Assembly (NCBI GenBank): GCA_032251515.1
Contig: JAVVDU010000058.1
Coordinates: 1-9,899 of the forward strand
Source: Carthagonibacter sp032251515
GTDB taxonomy: Bacteria; Gemmatimonadota; Gemmatimonadetes; Palauibacterales; Palauibacteraceae
DNA: 9,899 nucleotides
Reading direction: 5' to 3'
This document shows positions 5,862 through 9,899 of this stretch, one piece after another (the first letter of the stretch is position 1; each line of letters starts with the position of its first letter). A program made the translations under genes and the position numbers. Under the pieces are notes generated by a model that made no database searches, was not told the origin of the DNA, and saw only the letters and a list, made by a program, of their open reading frames with translations.

Positions 5862-7138
5862 GGTTCCGGACCTACGGCCGCTACGAGGGGACGCTCGCCG
5901 ACGCGCTGAACCTGCAGGCGCTGCTCGACCGCCTCTCCGGGTTCCTTCTGGACAGCGGCTTTCCCGCCGACCCGTGGAGCCGCGCGCAGGACGGGGACGG
6001 GCAGCCGGACGGCGACTCGCTGCAGGCGCTCCGCGACGCGATCCTGCAGGCGCTGCTCGAGAGCGGCGAGCTCACCCCGGAGATGGTCGCGGCCCTGCGC
6101 GGGGACGGCGACCCGGACCCCGCCATTCTGGACGAGATCGCCCGTCTGCTCGATGACATCGTGCGGCGGCTCGTGGACGAGGGGTACCTCAGGGTGGACG
6201 AAGCGCCCCGCATGCCGCAGGAGGGACGGGCGCTGACGGGACCGGGCAGCATGGGCCGCGGCGCGGCGCGCTCGCTCACCTTCGACCTCACGGACAAGGG
6301 CCTCGACTACCTGGGACACCGTGCCCTGCGGGAGATCCTCGGCCCGCTGGGGCGCGCGGCCCCGGGCGCACACGACACGCACGACTGGGCCACCGGCGTC
6401 GAGGTCGAGGCGGGGACGAAGGCCTACGAGTTCGGCGACACCCTGAACCTGGACGTGGCGGCCACCCTGCGCCGCACGATCGCGCGCGAGGGCCTGACCT
6501 TTCCGCTCCGTATGCGGCACTCCGATCTCCAGGTGCACCAGGCGGTCTACCGGGCCAGCGCGGCGACGGTGCTGATGCTGGACTGCAGCCACTCGATGAT
6601 CCTGTACGGCGAGGACCGCTTCACGCCGGCCAAGAAGGTCGCCCTGGCCCTCGCTCACCTGCTGCGCACGCAGTTTCCCGGCGACTCGATCGACTGCGTG
6701 CTGTTCCACGACACGGCGGAGCGGATCCCGCTCGCCGAACTCGCCCGGGCCCGGGTGGGGCCCTACCATACGAACACGGCGGAGGGCCTGCGGGTGGCCC
6801 GGCGGCTGCTGCGCGGCCGCAGCCAGGAGATGCGGCAGATCGTGATGATCACCGACGGCAAGCCCAGCGCGGTGCGCCTGCCCGACGGGCGCGTCTACCG
6901 CAATTCGATGGGCCTGGACCGCTTCGTGCTGCGCGAGACGTTCGCCGAGGTTGCCGCCTGCCGCCGCGAGGGGATCGCGGTGAACACCTTCATGCTGGCC
7001 CGCGACCCCGCGCTGGTGCGGTTCGTCCGGACGGTGTCGGAGATGACGCGAGGGAGGGCCTTTCTGACCAGCACGATGAGTCTCGGACGCTACATCCTGA
7101 TGGACTTCCTGCGGCGCCGCACGCGGGGGCGCGGGTGA
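5858..7138 (+). CDS. VWA-domain protein, partner of the AAA+ ATPase
   Basis: A 426-residue cytoplasmic protein (no signal peptide) with a von Willebrand factor A domain at about 233-415. The MIDAS metal site is complete: D242-C-S244-H-S246, a Thr in HTNTAEG (T305/T307), and D333 in MITDGKPS. Mg2+ bound there usually serves to grip an acidic residue of a partner, as BchD/ChlD, CbbO and RavA-ViaA systems do with their AAA+ motors. Residues 1-130 are helical and acidic, with an Asp/Gly-rich linker DGDGQPDGD (45-53) and another, RGDGDPDP (81-88). Residues 140-230 carry TFDLTDKGLDYLG and HDTHDWATGVEVE, which look like a conserved family segment. The end is basic (LRRRTRGRG). Its ATG overlaps the ATPase stop by 4 bp and its stop overlaps the next GTG by 4 bp, so the three products are probably made in fixed ratio. 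The frame is open far upstream through the ATPase gene, but that is a shadow of GC-rich coding DNA. The physical target is unknown. Confidence 0.93.
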   Translation: MRFRTYGRYEGTLADALNLQALLDRLSGFLLDSGFPADPWSRAQDGDGQPDGDSLQALRDAILQALLESGELTPEMVAALRGDGDPDPAILDEIARLLDDIVRRLVDEGYLRVDEAPRMPQEGRALTGPGSMGRGAARSLTFDLTDKGLDYLGHRALREILGPLGRAAPGAHDTHDWATGVEVEAGTKAYEFGDTLNLDVAATLRRTIAREGLTFPLRMRHSDLQVHQAVYRASAATVLMLDCSHSMILYGEDRFTPAKKVALALAHLLRTQFPGDSIDCVLFHDTAERIPLAELARARVGPYHTNTAEGLRVARRLLRGRSQEMRQIVMITDGKPSAVRLPDGRVYRNSMGLDRFVLRETFAEVAACRREGIAVNTFMLARDPALVRFVRTVSEMTRGRAFLTSTMSLGRYILMDFLRRRTRGRG

Positions 7139-7545
7139 CCGGCCGGTGGGGTGCGGGCGTCCCCGTCCCCGGCCAGACCGCGGCGCGCCGGGTCACGGGC
7201 CTGGCTGCCGTCCTGGTCGCGGGCCTCGCTGCGGCGTGCGGCGCGTCCGTCTCCTCCGATCCCCTGGTCCGCGCCCCGGCGCGGCCCGACGACGCGGAGG
7301 TGCTCGTGTTCGTGCGCTCCGAGTCTCCGCCCCGCTGTCCGTGGGAGGTGCTCGGCACGGTGGGTGAGGAGGGCGCCGGCCCGCTCGACGAGGGCCCGCG
7401 ACTCGGGGCGGCCCGGCGGGCGGTCGCCCGGATGGGAGGCGACGCGCTGCTTCTCGCCGCGGCGGGGGATGCGCGTGGGCAGGTGATCCGTTTCCTCGAT
7501 CCCCGTCGCCTGTGCGATCCGCTCGTGGGCCCCGACCGGCCCTGA
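7135..7545 (+). CDS. small lipoprotein coupled to the AAA+/VWA genes
   Basis: A 136-residue predicted lipoprotein starting at a GTG that overlaps the VWA stop as GTGA. The hydrophobic stretch 21-34 ends in LAAAC, making C35 the lipidated residue; Ala at -3 is an acceptable but weaker lipobox. The mature part of about 100 residues has AEVLVFVRSES, CPWEVLGTVGEEG, a helix (RLGAARRAVARMGGDALLLA) and VIRFLDPRRLC. The strand-LGTV-helix-GxDALLL order resembles small RcsF/YbjQ-like envelope domains; this is an inference from pattern only. C68 and C127 could form a disulfide in the periplasm. The 16-residue N region before the Arg pair is long; a later start is not available without losing the lipobox. 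Its coupling suggests it belongs with the AAA+/VWA pair, though a cytoplasmic motor and an exported lipoprotein would have to communicate across the inner membrane. Confidence 0.8.
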   Translation: MTGRWGAGVPVPGQTAARRVTGLAAVLVAGLAAACGASVSSDPLVRAPARPDDAEVLVFVRSESPPRCPWEVLGTVGEEGAGPLDEGPRLGAARRAVARMGGDALLLAAAGDARGQVIRFLDPRRLCDPLVGPDRP

Positions 7546-7550
7546 CGCGT

Positions 7551-7605
7551 TCGTGATGCGGTCGTGAAGCGGTCGTGATGCGGTCGTGACGCGGTCGTGA
7601 TGCGC
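7551..7605 (+). repeat. five tandem 11-bp repeats, unit TCGTGATGCGG
   Basis: Units start at 7551, 7562, 7573, 7584 and 7595: TCGTGATGCGG, TCGTGAAGCGG, TCGTGATGCGG, TCGTGACGCGG and TCGTGATGCGC. Only unit position 7 (T/A/T/C/T) and the last base of unit 5 vary. A degenerate unit (8 of 11) precedes them at 7540-7550 and covers the lipoprotein stop codon. The 11-bp period is close to one helical turn and not a multiple of three, so the block is not protein-coding. It lies 120 bp before the phosphofructokinase start, and could be repeated binding sites on one face of the helix or a slippage-prone tandem repeat. Confidence 0.9.
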
Positions 7606-7634
7606 CTCCTGCGGGACTCTGACGGGCCGGAACC

Positions 7635-7665
7635 CGTGCCCCCGCCTTCCCGATTCCGGGGCACG
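7635..7665 (+). terminator. hairpin between the repeat block and the phosphofructokinase gene
   Basis: CGTGCCCC and GGGGCACG form an 8-bp stem with a 15-nt loop. No U tract follows. It may end the AAA+/VWA/lipoprotein transcript, or be a 5'-leader structure of the phosphofructokinase mRNA. The long loop makes either call weak. Confidence 0.35.
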
Positions 7666-7712
7666 TCGCGGCCGCCCTCCGGAGCCACGGCCGTCGGAGC
7701 GGACACAACCGA

Positions 7713-7719
7713 AAGGAAG
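7713..7719 (+). promoter_or_regulatory. ribosome binding site AAGGAAG of the phosphofructokinase gene
   Basis: AAGGAAG lies 5 nt before the ATG at 7725. This independent, good site contrasts with the overlapping starts of its neighbours and fits new translation initiation after the 179-bp spacer. Confidence 0.7.
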
Positions 7720-7724
7720 ACAGG

Positions 7725-8823
<1,099 letters not shown>

Positions 8824-8831
<8 letters not shown>

Positions 8832-9899
8832 CGCCGGCGCACCGCGAGGCGCCGCCCGGCGCTCCCTCGCGGTGCTTTCCGCCGCCGTGCTCCTCGGCAT
8901 GTCGGTGTGGTTCGCGGCCAGCGCCGCGGCGCCGCACCTGGCGGAGCGCTGGGCGCTCGATCCGTCGCGCGCCGGCTGGCTCGCCACGCTCGTGCAGCTC
9001 GGGTTCGTGGCCGGGACGCTCGCCGCGGCCGTCCTGAACCTGGCCGACGTCGTCCCGGCGCGCCGCTACTTCGCGGCGTCGTCCGCCGCCGCGGCCCTGG
9101 CGAACGCCGCGCTCGTCGTGGTGCCCGACTACGAGTGGGCTCTCGTGACGCGTTTCTTCACGGGCTTCTTTCTGGCCGGCGTCTATCCCCCGGCGATGAA
9201 GATGGCGGCGACGTGGTTCGTCCGGGGCCGCGGGCTCGCGATCGGCACGCTCGTGGGAGCGCTCACCGTGGGAAAGGCGATGCCCTGGCTCGTGGACGTG
9301 GCCGGCGGCGCGGGCATCGGGTTCATCGTGCTCGGCACGTCGGCCGGCGGCGGCCTGGCCGCGCTTCTCGTCCTGGCCGGCTACCGCGATGGGCCGTACG
9401 CCTTTCCCCGGCGTCCCTTCGCCTGGGGCCTCGTGGGCGACGTCGTGCGGGGTCGGAAATGGCGACTCGCGACCGGCGGCTACCTCGGCCACATGTGGGA
9501 GCTGTACGCGATGTGGGCGTGGATCGCGACGTTCCTCGCCGCCTCGGAGCGCGCCCGACTCGGACTTCCGGCCGGCGCCCCGGCCGGCGTGCCCGTGAAG
9601 CTCGCCGCCTTCGTGGCGATCGCGGTGGGAGCGGCGGGATGCGTGTGGGGCGGATGGGTCGCCGACCGCGAGGGCTACGAGCCCCTGACGATGCGCGCCA
9701 TGGCGGCGAGCGGAACGTGCGCGCTGCTGGTGGGCCTGTTCTTCGGCGCGTCGCCCCTGCTGCTGATGCCCATCGTGCTGGCGTGGGGCTTCTTCGTGAT
9801 CGCCGACTCCGCCCAGTTCAGCGCGCTCGTCACCGAGGTCGTGGAGCCCCACGCGGTCGGGACCGCGCTGACCCTGCAGGTCGCGGCCGGCTTCCTGCT
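8824..9899 (+). CDS. MFS transporter (3' partial)
   Basis: An open frame runs from a GTG inside the phosphofructokinase gene to the window end, giving 358 residues without a stop. It is an inner-membrane major facilitator superfamily permease. About ten hydrophobic segments are visible, at roughly 15-37, 51-72, 82-100, 105-127, 138-156, 164-185, 215-239, 258-279, 297-312 and 316-334. A typical 12-helix, 400-residue carrier would need about two more. GGWVADREG (276-284) matches the loop motif G-x-x-x-D-R between helices 8 and 9. FFTGFFLAGVYPPAMKM (111-127) matches the helix-4 region, and RGRGLAIGTLVGALTVGKAM precedes helix 5. GGYLGHMWELYAMWAW (218-233) is a distinctive helix-7 sequence. The start choice rests on helix 1 following 14 residues later and on GGGGA at 8810-8814, 9 nt upstream. 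The substrate cannot be told; the 8-bp overlap with the phosphofructokinase gene suggests co-expression. Confidence 0.85.

Noticed and set aside
3275..7138. One very long open frame that includes the VWA gene at its end
   Set aside because: Only the part from 5858 matches a protein family. The upstream part is Arg/Gly-rich, lies antisense to the lipoprotein and out of frame with the AAA+ gene, and is a by-product of the high GC content.
4383..7138. Magnesium chelatase subunits BchI and BchD
   Set aside because: The AAA+ protein is too long and has INE instead of DE at Walker B, the VWA protein lacks the AAA-like N-terminal domain of BchD, and no other tetrapyrrole gene is present.
7551..7605. 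CRISPR array or plasmid iterons
   Set aside because: The units are 11 bp with no spacers between them, no cas gene is present, and no replication initiator is nearby.

Overview
This is a very GC-rich window (about 70% by eye). The proteins are typical of a diderm bacterium: two lipoproteins with lipobox signals, a secreted glycine-zipper protein, a group III-type phosphofructokinase, and an AAA+/VWA pair of the magnesium-chelatase-like kind. Gemmatimonadota or a similar environmental high-GC lineage is the best guess, but this is inference from protein style, not a marker gene. No rRNA, tRNA, CRISPR array, transposase or phage gene was seen.

Left part (1-2040). The window opens in the last 74 codons of a Gfo/Idh/MocA-type oxidoreductase. 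It converges on and overlaps a secreted glycine-zipper protein on the minus strand. A run of exactly 100 N (1120-1219) is a scaffold gap, so the sequences on its two sides need not be directly adjacent. After the gap lies the 3' part of an unrecognised plus-strand protein with a short internal repeat. It ends at a strong GC hairpin shared with the convergent next gene.

Middle (2038-4138, minus strand). A complete acyl-CoA dehydrogenase has all the expected family motifs. Upstream of it is a 241-residue lipoprotein of unknown function. An 11-bp perfect-stem hairpin separates the two, so they are probably separate transcription units.

Right part (4383-9899, plus strand). A tight run of genes starts divergently from the lipoprotein. 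It comprises an AAA+ ATPase of the magnesium-chelatase/MoxR type, a VWA-domain protein with an intact MIDAS (ATGA overlap), and a small lipoprotein (GTGA overlap). Then comes a 179-bp spacer holding five tandem 11-bp repeats. It is followed by a PfkA-family 6-phosphofructokinase and an MFS transporter that starts inside the phosphofructokinase gene and runs off the window. The first three genes look translationally coupled and probably form a chaperone-like remodelling module with a membrane-anchored partner. The phosphofructokinase and transporter form a second coupled pair, possibly under separate control by the repeat-bearing spacer.

The most interesting parts are the AAA+/VWA/lipoprotein module, whose target is unknown, and the helically phased 11-bp repeats in front of the phosphofructokinase gene. 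Neither can be proved to be a new system from sequence alone.
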